Shown here: positions 26,097-34,700 of the stretch, in pieces
Numbering within the stretch: position 1 is the stretch's first letter
Layout of the letters: the number at the start of each line of letters is the position of its first letter
Origin: Methanomassiliicoccales archaeon
GTDB lineage: Archaea > Thermoplasmatota > Thermoplasmata > RBG-16-68-12 > SOIM01
Assembly: GCA_004377185.1 (NCBI GenBank)
Contig: SOIM01000009.1
Span: 1 to 55,771, forward strand
Direction of reading: 5' to 3'
Length of the DNA: 55,771 nucleotides
Translations under genes and position numbers: made by a program
The notes under the pieces: generated by a model
The model's input: only the letters and a program-made list of their open reading frames with translations
What the model was told of the DNA's origin: nothing
The model's database searches: none

Positions 26097-26675
26097 ATGA
26101 CAAAGACAATAGACATCTACTTCGACTACGTCTGTCCCTACTGCTATATCGCCTCAAAAAGGGAGGCAATACTGAAAGAGGACTTTGACGTGGAATTCAA
26201 CTGGAGACCCTGGGAAATCTACCCTGAGAGGCTGCTCGAGTGTGAGATGAGGGGAGATCTCAGTTGCGGCTTCATTGTGACTTCGCTTGCGAAGGAGATC
26301 GATTTGAGAATCACCATGCCTCGCCACATATCGAACTCCCACGTGGCCCTTTTGGGGGCTGAGCTCGCCAAGAAGAAGGGCAAGTTCAATGATTATCACC
26401 ATGCCGTTTTCCAGGCCCACTGGGAGGAGAAGAAGGACGTATCGGACATTGGAGTGTTGAAGGAGATCTGCTCCAAAATCGGAATAGATCCCAATGGGTT
26501 TGAACAAGAAATCGCCAAGCCAGAATACGACAGAATCCTCGAAGAGAACGACAGGGAAGCAGAGAGAATAAACGTCCTGCTGGTCCCCAGCTATGTTCTT
26601 GGAGACAAGATAGTGGTCGGGAACGTACGGCTATCAGACTTGAGAAAGGAAATAGAGAAGTTCCTCCGCGCCTAG
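26097..26675 (+). CDS. DsbA-family oxidoreductase (FrnE-like)
   Basis: Protein of 192 residues with a thioredoxin-fold first strand and active site YFDYVCPYCYIA (CPYC), a helical insert, and the cis-proline strand LLVPSYVLGDKIVVGN near the C-terminus. FrnE-like members act in the cytoplasm on disulfides and can help against oxidative stress. No signal peptide is seen, in keeping with a cytoplasmic place. An in-frame start at 25962 exists but would add an unlikely extension; the ATG at 26097 begins the fold. It is divergent from the DUF438 gene and overlaps the next, convergent gene by four bases. Confidence 0.88.
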   Translation: MTKTIDIYFDYVCPYCYIASKREAILKEDFDVEFNWRPWEIYPERLLECEMRGDLSCGFIVTSLAKEIDLRITMPRHISNSHVALLGAELAKKKGKFNDYHHAVFQAHWEEKKDVSDIGVLKEICSKIGIDPNGFEQEIAKPEYDRILEENDREAERINVLLVPSYVLGDKIVVGNVRLSDLRKEIEKFLRA

Positions 26676-27172
26676 CGTATGTAGCTGGCGCTGGATTTAT
26701 CGAACTCATCCACCAGTTCCACGTTCAGGGTCCTGGGTGTCCATGCCGCATCGGGGTAAACGAGGTTCGGGAAGAACTGTGAATAGTCCTCGGACATCTT
26801 CGTGGCCAAATGCTCTGGACCAAACACCTCCTTGCAGATCTCATACGTTGTCCTCCTCGTGGAGTGTTCATCAACGTCCCCCAGGGCGTGCAGGTATTCG
26901 TGGAGCAGCACGTGAAAAACGTACGGCTTGTAGAGCTCTGGATTCGTCTCTTTTATCCTCTCCAATGGAATCCTGTTCATCACTATGATGTTGGTGGCGA
27001 CCGGATAGAAGGCCCCCAGGAAGCCTCTGGGATGGTTGCCCAGGTCAGCTATTCCCAGCATTAGGCCAGCTCTTCTCTTCTTTCTCGTCTTGATCACTGC
27101 AAGCTTCACGATTTCGAATATCGCCGGAAGGTCCTTCGCCTTCCGAAGTTTCTCTGAGAATGTTTCGCTCAT
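26672..27172 (-). CDS. Putative zinc metallopeptidase-like protein (HExxH)
   Basis: Protein of 166 residues with a zinc-site motif HVLLHEYLHALGDVDEH in the middle: HEYLH supplies two histidines and the following DEH may supply the third ligand. No signal peptide is present, so it is probably cytoplasmic. The family is not recognised with certainty; short archaeal proteins with this motif are known mostly as hypothetical. The ATG at 27172 is favoured because the stretch before it is not conserved in style, although two in-frame upstream ATGs are possible. It stands alone between a DsbA-like gene and pilin-like genes. Confidence 0.7.
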   Translation of the reverse strand: MSETFSEKLRKAKDLPAIFEIVKLAVIKTRKKRRAGLMLGIADLGNHPRGFLGAFYPVATNIIVMNRIPLERIKETNPELYKPYVFHVLLHEYLHALGDVDEHSTRRTTYEICKEVFGPEHLATKMSEDYSQFFPNLVYPDAAWTPRTLNVELVDEFDKSSASYIR

Positions 27173-27242
27173 CTCACATAACATTTGACGTTTCAAGGCT
27201 TTAAGCTTTGCACTTCACTATAGGGAATAACACCTGAAGAAA

Positions 27243-27791
27243 TCATCTCCGCCATACCTGGAGAATAATGGATATGGGCTCGTCATCACCCGGCACGAAG
27301 ATCTCGGATAGGTACGTTGCTTTCTCCACCCTTTGCACTTCCTGGCCTTTGGTTAGATTAGAATTGGTAATGAGAATCTCCACCTCGTGGTAGTTGCCAT
27401 GCAGTGCGTAGAAATATGGACTTTCATTCGTCAAGGAGGAGAAAATCTGTTCGATTCTGTCATTGAACCTTTCTGGACCTTCGAAGTTCTCAGCAGGAAC
27501 ACCTCCGCGGAGCAACACAAGCTCTTCGATTATCATATCCTGTACCGAAATGTCCCTCTGGATAATCTCCTCGCCATCTGCATCTGAATAGGATGCATTG
27601 GGAACGGTCGACCCCAGGGCAGCGTAGGCCAGTCTTCTGGTGAAAGCGGACATGTCCTCAAAGGAAGACACGTCATTGACTTTGAACATCGATTCTGAAA
27701 GGCCGATGAGAAGAGAGGAAGCGATCAACATGATTGCCAGGAAGACCGTTGCGTCAAAGACGCTGGATTGACCTTTTCTGTCCGTCCTCAT
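27243..27791 (-). CDS. Type IV pilin-like protein
   Basis: Protein of about 182 residues with a class III signal: a basic stretch RTDRKGQSSVFD followed by a hydrophobic helix (ATVFLAIMLIASSLLIGLSE), then an extracellular domain of mixed strands. In archaeal pilins the signal is cut just before the helix. The ribosome site GGAGATAG precedes the ATG, which lies two bases after the stop of the upstream gene, so both are made from one message. No pilus ATPase is in the window. Pilus or other surface assembly is inferred from the signal only. Confidence 0.7.
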   Translation of the reverse strand: MRTDRKGQSSVFDATVFLAIMLIASSLLIGLSESMFKVNDVSSFEDMSAFTRRLAYAALGSTVPNASYSDADGEEIIQRDISVQDMIIEELVLLRGGVPAENFEGPERFNDRIEQIFSSLTNESPYFYALHGNYHEVEILITNSNLTKGQEVQRVEKATYLSEIFVPGDDEPISIILQVWRR

Positions 27792-27793
27792 TG

Positions 27794-28255
27794 CTATCTC
27801 CATATGGTAATTCTTAGAAGAACTGGATGGTGTTGTCCAAGTTCGTTCGAGACTATTGCCGGAACCTGGGTGGTTCTAATCACTGATGATTCGGAAAGCT
27901 CTTCACCGGCAAACCAGTCGTATTTCGTGTCGTAGGAACTCACGTCTATCACTGTCAAGTTGAAATGAAAGCCCGTTCGGTAAGGGCCAAAGTGCTCATT
28001 CACGATCTGTCTGGTGTGGTCATTCAGTCTGGAAGAATCCAGTTGTCCCGTTTTCGAGCGAAAGAGCAGAGGATCGTACGATAGAACAGAGTTGCAGAAA
28101 TCACTCAGCCGGTCATTCATTTCATTCTCCTCTCGGAACTGGGAATGCGAAAGGAATCCCTTTGCGAAACCCATCAGGAAGAGGAACGTTGCCACGATGA
28201 CAATCAGAATGGTCGGGACCTCTTCGAAGCTTCCTGCCACACCCCTCTCATCCAA
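27794..28255 (-). CDS. Type IV pilin-like protein, first gene of a pair
   Basis: Protein of 153 residues starting MDERGVAGSFEEVPTI, then a long hydrophobic helix (LIVIVATFLFLMGFA) and a soluble domain with no recognised family. The charged, glycine-containing start before the helix suits an archaeal class III signal. It is 2 bases from the second pilin-like gene, so the pair is probably an operon, pointing away from the caspase-like gene's end. Confidence 0.68.
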   Translation of the reverse strand: MDERGVAGSFEEVPTILIVIVATFLFLMGFAKGFLSHSQFREENEMNDRLSDFCNSVLSYDPLLFRSKTGQLDSSRLNDHTRQIVNEHFGPYRTGFHFNLTVIDVSSYDTKYDWFAGEELSESSVIRTTQVPAIVSNELGQHHPVLLRITIWR

Positions 28256-28323
28256 GAGAATCTTCTGGGGAAAAGGCGAATCCAGTTATAACAATTGTGA
28301 AGGACGATCTGCGTTATGTTCAC

Positions 28324-30698
28324 TCACAGGTAGAAAGGCTCACCGGGGTTTCCATCTTCCATCTCTGGGTGGGAGTCCGTGTCCCACTGACCTGCATTGT
28401 CAACGGCCTTTGGGGCCGCATTGTTGAACGCCTCCTCCACACTCTCATAACCCTGCCTTTGAAGCGCCCATCCCAGGAACCAGTAGGTCCAAAGACCATT
28501 GCTGTATCGCCCCGCGTCAAGCGCGACTTCGTCATCCGCACTAGCCTGCAAAATAACACGTCCCGGTCCTGAGGCTTCATCCATTCCTCCAGAGCGGCAC
28601 GCGTCTATGAACATGAAGATGTGATCCGAATCGAAGTTCTGGAATAGTTCTTCCAGTTCTGTGTCCTTCAGCCCTCCGGTGCCCCATGTGTCAGCATCGG
28701 CTGCGAACAACATAGAATGCGAGCCTGGATCCGTGTAACCTCTCTCACGCCAGGTGCCTCCGTGACCCGAGAATGTGAAGACCACATAATCGCCCGCTTC
28801 CTCACTTGCTTCCATGTCCTCGATTGCTGTTCGTATGTTATCCAGTGTCGCATCGTGGTCAAGGAGCATTGTGACTTCGTAGCCCAAGCTTAGTAGATGT
28901 TCATTCCAGTCAATGGCATCATCGTCCGCATACATCAGGTCCCCACTGTCCGCGTCGAAATAGATGTAGTCAGAGATACCCACAACCACTGCGTACTTTT
29001 TGCCGCTTTGTGCCAGTACGTCCACGATTAGGGTGTCAGAGGAGCTATAGCCGTCACCATCTGTGACTGTCAAGGTTACCACATAGCTGCCTGTCTGTGT
29101 GTAGGTGTGGCTCACAGTCTGACCTGCGCCCGCATTGTAGTCACCGAAGTCCCATTCATAGCTTACGATGCTCATATCATCTATTGACAGGCTGCCGTCG
29201 AAGTTAACTTGCTGATTGATCTTCTCATCGGGTTTGTCCGAACCAGCATTGGCAAATGGCCAGCCGCTACCCCCGCTCAGTATTAGGTCCAGACTGTAGG
29301 TTCCAACTCCTGCGTAAGAATACGGGTTGAAGTAATAGGTGCCGGTTTGGGTGATATTCAGATATAGAACTTCCTGAGAGGTTGTGTCGTTCGCGACCAT
29401 GATGTAGTCACCGCCGCCTGTACCCGTCCAATTGTAAACATATAGGTCGAAGTCCTGCTGAGCTGGTACATTCAGCCTCATGGTAACAGTGTAACCCATG
29501 TCCAGTGTGGCCTTGTAGTAGTCATTGTCATCGAAGAACCAGTCCATTGTGCCCGAGACCGTCTCCTGATCATCAGCCAGAAGTTCTGCAGTGATGTCCT
29601 CGGCCAAACCGATCTCTCCATTATCGGAGTCGTCCGCAGTCAGTGAATCCATTATCTCCACTGTCAGTTCGTAATCACCAGAACCCCTGTACGAGTAGAC
29701 ATTTGCGTACCACCAGCCTGTTTCCTCGACGGCTATGTTGAGGAACTCGTTACCGTAGGCACTTGCAGACACGCCTTCATTCAGTATCTCCCCTATGTTG
29801 TACCAATCGTCCCCACCAGTTCCAGAGGGATCGTAGATGTAGAGGTCGAAGTCACACTTGTCGGGAACGTAGAGGGTTGCGAGTAGGTACTGCTGGGCGT
29901 CCACCTCAATCCTAAAGAAATCTTCAACATCCCAGTACTTGTCCACAGAACCTTGGACCGTCTCCCCGTCTTGGATGGACACCGCCTCATCTATGTAATC
30001 ATTGTCGTCCACGGAGACAATTTTCGGTCGGATGGAGACCACCAAACTGTACTGACCGTTCCCTTCGAAGGCGCGCACTGCAATGTGGTACCAACCGGAG
30101 AACTGGGTCAACTTGCATATCTGCTCTTCGCTCGTTTCTGGGAATATGGAGTTCGCCACTTCCTGGGCGTTGGCGTCAGGCGAATCGTACAGGTGCAGGT
30201 CGAAATCAACACCATGTGGCCCTGTCAGGTTGAAGCACAAGGCAACACCCGCGTCCACGTGTACGCGGAAGTAATCCAGAGGATCGGTCTGGTCGTCCAC
30301 GTCTCCTGTCACGGTTTGGCCAGAATGCAAGACCTGGGCCTTGCTCGCGTCGTCGTTCGGTTCTGACTCCGACACTTGAGCCTGGAAGGGCTCTTCCGGC
30401 ACCAGAATGCCAGATAGGCCGATGATCGCTGCAATGGCCACTATGATTACCACCAATAGCGCGCCTATCGCCGTGTTGCGGGTCTTCTTCTTCTCCGGAG
30501 GAACTTGTGGAGCAGGCTCTGGAGCTGGAGGTGGCTGAGGATAGGGCTGCGTGGTCGGCGGAGGGGCATACCGTCCTGGTGGAGGTGGAGCCGCTGTTCC
30601 CGCATAAGGAGCAGGCCAGCGTGGAGATACGAGCCGCAATACTGGCATTGAGCACTGCCATCTACATTCTGACCTTGGCAATAGGGACATACAATCAC
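28324..30698 (-). CDS. Membrane-anchored caspase-like peptidase with PPC and PKD domains; N-terminal frameshift
   Basis: From the N-terminus: a zinc ribbon (CPYCQGQNVDGSAQCQYCG), a proline-rich linker, a membrane helix (GALLVVIIVAIAAIIGLSGI), three pre-peptidase C-terminal (PPC-like) domains, a PKD domain (YEWDFGDYNAG) and a caspase-like domain of about 225 residues with FSGHGG and IDACRSGG, holding the catalytic His and Cys. The basic side before the helix puts the ribbon inside and the peptidase outside. The zinc ribbon is in a different frame from the rest, switching at about 30,630-30,650, so one base is probably missing or the gene is broken. The GTG at 30698 lies 10 bases after a predicted transcript start. 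Without a shift the protein would start at the ATG near 30,645. Confidence 0.8.
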
Positions 30699-30730
30699 AA
30701 TTAGCACCCGACTCGGAATTGGAAAAGTCG

Positions 30731-30795
30731 TACTTAAAGACTCTTGATTCGCTGGCGGCAACGAAGTGCAATTCCTGAAACCAAGCGTTATATAC
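30731..30795. promoter_or_regulatory. Divergent promoters of caspase-like and pilin-like genes
   Basis: Two TATA boxes face away from each other. The minus-strand box TTTAAGTA (30731-30738) predicts a start near 30708, ten bases before the GTG of the caspase-like gene. The plus-strand box TTATATAC (30788-30795) is 26 bases before the GTG at 30817, giving a leaderless message. Both genes could share regulation through the 50 bases between the boxes. Confidence 0.65.
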
Positions 30796-30816
30796 TGAAC
30801 CTGCGTTACCCGCGCG

Positions 30817-31281
30817 GTGTCATATTTGAGAGGGATGCCTTGCAAGAAAAGGATTAGTCTGGACGATCGAGGTGCTTTGGAAGGAATGCCCCTGCAATTG
30901 ATCATAATGGTGGTCATCGCGGGAATAGCCATATCCATAGTGATCACGTGGTTGACTATTTTCACCGCTCCCGACTTGGCCAAGGTCGAACTGTATTCTG
31001 CTGAACCCGAAACGGAGCCCATGAAGATAACAGAGAACACCACATCAATCACGATTAAGGCCTGGGACACCAAAGGGAATCCGCTGGAAGGCGTGTCGAT
31101 CAAGATGTCCGGAGCGAATGTTCTCGTTGCAGGAACGTCAGGGCCAGATGGAACCTTCACAGCTTCAAGTCTGATTATAGACATCGGTACCTCCGATTTC
31201 GGCACCATTCGCGTGGAAGCGGAGTACTCCGGAACGGTCAGCATCACAAAGACGATCAACATCGTGGTGACGAAGAGGTGA
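30817..31281 (+). CDS. Pilin-like surface protein with an Ig-like domain
   Basis: Protein of 154 residues: a basic start (MPCKKRISLDDRG), a class III-like hydrophobic helix (LQLIIMVVIAGIAISIVITW), then an Ig-like or carboxypeptidase-regulatory-like beta domain (WDTKGNPLEGVSIKMSG, GPDGTFTASS). A GTG at 30817 stands 26 bases from a TATA box and suits leaderless initiation; an ATG at 30835 is the alternative. It is the first of two co-directed genes and diverges from the caspase-like gene. Confidence 0.7.
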   Translation: MSYLRGMPCKKRISLDDRGALEGMPLQLIIMVVIAGIAISIVITWLTIFTAPDLAKVELYSAEPETEPMKITENTTSITIKAWDTKGNPLEGVSIKMSGANVLVAGTSGPDGTFTASSLIIDIGTSDFGTIRVEAEYSGTVSITKTINIVVTKR

Positions 31282-31291
31282 GGATTATCGG

Positions 31292-31771
31292 TTGAGAGAT
31301 CTAGTTATTGACAACAAGGGTGTGGAAGGACTTCCTCTGAAGCTTCTCATTGTTGCAATCATAATGGGAATCTCGATTCCAGCGGTCCTGGCATCGTGGC
31401 ATAACGCTGAGAGGCAACATACGGAGAATTCGTTGAGATCCGAACTCAACTATCTCATAGTCAGAATCGTACAGGTCTACCAAGCCGGTCCAGGAAATGC
31501 AGTCTCTGTAGAGCTGAATCTGGAATCCGGAGTGCTGAGTTCGATTGAATACGTACTTGTGGGAGATAATCTTGTGAGTCCATGGAGGAGCGCTATAAGA
31601 TGGAAGCTGAGCGGTCAGGCTGAGGATACTTTCGCCATTGATGATGGTATCCCTGTTTGTTCCACTGACGGGGGTGCTCTGCGCCTGTCCCCTGGTTGGC
31701 ACTCAGTCTATCTAGAAGCAAAAAAGGAAGAAAGTGGGTTGTTGTTCGTGGAGATCTCTGTTCTGGACTAA
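31292..31771 (+). CDS. Pilin-like protein
   Basis: Protein of 159 residues with the start RDLVIDNKGVEGLPLK and a hydrophobic helix (LLIVAIIMGISIPAVLASW), followed by a soluble beta-rich domain. It begins at a TTG with GAGGTGAG eight bases ahead, which settles the start. It is 10 bases behind the Ig-like pilin gene and shares the glycine-valine-glutamate-glycine (GVEGLP / GALEGMP) motif with it, so both were probably made by copying. Its stop overlaps the convergent subtilisin gene by four bases. Confidence 0.7.
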   Translation: MRDLVIDNKGVEGLPLKLLIVAIIMGISIPAVLASWHNAERQHTENSLRSELNYLIVRIVQVYQAGPGNAVSVELNLESGVLSSIEYVLVGDNLVSPWRSAIRWKLSGQAEDTFAIDDGIPVCSTDGGALRLSPGWHSVYLEAKKEESGLLFVEISVLD

Positions 31772-34700
31772 GCCTGCCAGACGACCCAATCAACGGGCGC
31801 CGAAACCTGTATCCAATAGCCCGATCCCGGAACCAGAGTCTCGAACGGGTCCGTCATGTGTCTCAGGTTGTACGGTGCACCAGCGAGGTCATAGGTTTCC
31901 ACCCTGTCCGCGTTAGTGTCGTTCAGCAGATCCCATAAAGTGTATGTAGTGTCGAAGGACGGATATGCGACCAGGTTCCAACCCACGCGGAGCGGAATCG
32001 TCATCGAAGGTGTCGGTACAACACCTGCTATTGTGAAGTAACCATCCGTAAGGACGTTGACCCATGCGCCACGGAAGTTATCCGTAATGTCAGGTGCGTA
32101 GTAGGGTTTACTCACGTCATAGGTTATCCACGGTCGACTGGGATCGACGCTGGGCTCGTATACCCAGACTGTGTCGAAGTTTATTGTCTGCAAGACGGTC
32201 AACACGTTGTAGTCGTTCACGATGAGTGGATTCGAAACCAAATTCACACCTGCGGTCAGGTATCTCGTGAACTTGGCTGCCTGTCCAACACCTGCCTTAT
32301 CATTGTCATTGTCGTCCACTGCCGAGACGAAGTAGAAGTAATTGCTTGGATCACCGTTACCGGCAGCTGTGTCCACGTAGGTGTTCACACCGGCGGTTGA
32401 GTTGCCTATAAAGACGTATCCCATGCCGTTTGCATCATAGATCGTGCCTCTGTATATGTCGTACCTGACCACGTCGTCCTCGCCTGCTCCGTCGTCACCC
32501 GACAAGGTCCACGTCAGCGTGACATCTGCGAATGCCACACCTGACAGATCCGCTGTTAGGCCAGAAGGTGGTAGCACTACTCTGTCCGGAGGTGTGGGGA
32601 TAATCTCGAATGTCGCACTGTAGAACGTTCCCCAGTTCTCGTCCCCTGAGGATGGAACTCCGTCCGGGTCATCCAGTCCGTGGACCCAAACTGTGTGGGT
32701 GCCTACCGTTCCCCATCCGAAGGTGTTCACTGGTGTCGGCGTTGAAGACCAGGTCACGTTCTCCAGCTTGCTGTCGTATGTCCCATCGACCGCGGACATG
32801 TTAGTTCCCGTTCCATTGACACCAACCGGTTGAGTGGGCTGTACGAAGAATTCTGCTTCTCCAATGTTTGAATCTCCTTTCAACTCATCACTGATTATCG
32901 CGTCGAAGGTCACGTTCCCCGTTTCTATCACCGGATTCGGAGTAACCCTCACACTGCCTGGAACTGTGACTGGACCGACCGTGTCCCCGCCTGGTCTGAA
33001 TATGGAGAATGTACCGTCTGACGCGTCCGTGCCGTTGAGCGAAGGTGTGGACGAATCTTCCACGATTATCTTGACCATGTAGTCGTCCCCGTTCGGCAGG
33101 CCGGAAATGTCCCATGCGTAGCTTCTGCTGACGTTTGAAACGGTCAGATCTATCGGTAACCAAGTCTGTCCAGAATCGTCAGAATAGAACAAGGACTGAT
33201 TGGCGACACCAACCGGTGCGGTGATGTTCCAATAGATGTCCAATGCTCCTCCTGTGAAGACCTCTCCGCCATTCGGATGGCTCACTTCCGCAATTGGGTG
33301 GTAACTTCCGTCCAGTAGCCAGATTATTGTCTTGTTCACAACGTCTCCTCTCTCGACATCGTTGGGCGCAAAGTAATTCATTTGTACCAGCTCGAAGAAG
33401 AAAACCACGACCTTCGAGGGATACCCATCCCAAGTGATGTTTGGGTCGTCTCCACCAACTGAATCGTTGGCAAGGCTCGAAACCCACCTTATGGCACAGT
33501 GGTCGTTGTTGGACACCCCATCGTAGCTCTTGAAAACGTAGTCCGTGGTACCGCCGGCCGCAAGGGCAGCAACCTCATCTCCGGCCCCTCCGTTTCTGAA
33601 TTCTTCATAGATAATCCTGTTCGGAGGTGCGTAGGCTCCGCCAATGGGATCACCCATCACGCCTTCTATGCCGGACCAATCTAACGGGTCGTCAAGCCAT
33701 TCGGATTTCAACGAATCCTTCAGGAAGGCGTACCTGCTTGGTGTCGAGAACTGAGAGCCGGATGATGGATGGGATGCCCACGCAACATCATGCGAGACCA
33801 CGAACAGTCTACCACCACCGTCAAGGTAGTTGGTGAGAAGGACGGTCTGGCTGTCCTCGAATGCAGGGTACTGCTCAAACCCAGTCTGCCAAGCGACGAC
33901 CTTGTATTGCTGCAGCATGGAGAGTGGCGGGTCTCCCGTTCTCGCCACGTACCATTCGTTGAATGACCATCCACCGTACATGATTGCATTTCGCCAGTAT
34001 GGAATTTTGCCCTCCGGGAACGTACCATCCCCTATCACAAGCAGTATCTCGGCCTTTATGGTAGTAGTGAAGGTGTAGTGCGATCCTCCGTTATCATCGA
34101 GAGTCGTGTGCCCAAGCCAGTCCGTAGACTGGACATCGAAGTAATACATCACACCGGTGCTCAGACTCAACAGGTCGACCTCGTGATATGTCGACAGCAC
34201 CGGATCATACGTCTCGGTCCCCAGTGCAGGAGTATCTCCCCAGAACACCCTTGAATCGCTCGGCTCATCGGTGACCCATGTGACCGTGGCCGCAGCGTTC
34301 GTAATGTCCCGGACGAAGACATCCGTAATGATTGGACCAGCGGCATCCACGACCGCCAGCGCGGTAGCGGTGTGCGGTGGGTCAGGATCGTCGTACCACA
34401 CGGTGATGATGTCCTTGTCAGTAACTTCCAGTGTGTTGTTCTCGTACGGGGCTCCGAAAGCGGTCGGTATCGAAGCTTTCCAGATTCCAGATCCAATCTC
34501 CGTCAGGTTCACCGTCTCGGGTATTACCTCCGTTGTGCTGGTGACATACACTTTGTTGTTGACACCATCGTCAATGAGGTTGGTGTCTACGACCTCGATG
34601 TTAATCACGTCATTCTCGCTGTATATCGCCCTGTCAATCTGAATCTGACCGAACCCAGTGTCGATGTCCGCGTTTATGACCAAAGCGAAGGGCTGAGGTC

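Noticed and set aside
30722-31262. Minus-strand frame extending the zinc ribbon upstream across the pilin-like gene
   Set aside because: It runs opposite the pilin-like gene and past the TATA box; only the part after the GTG at 30698 is supported.
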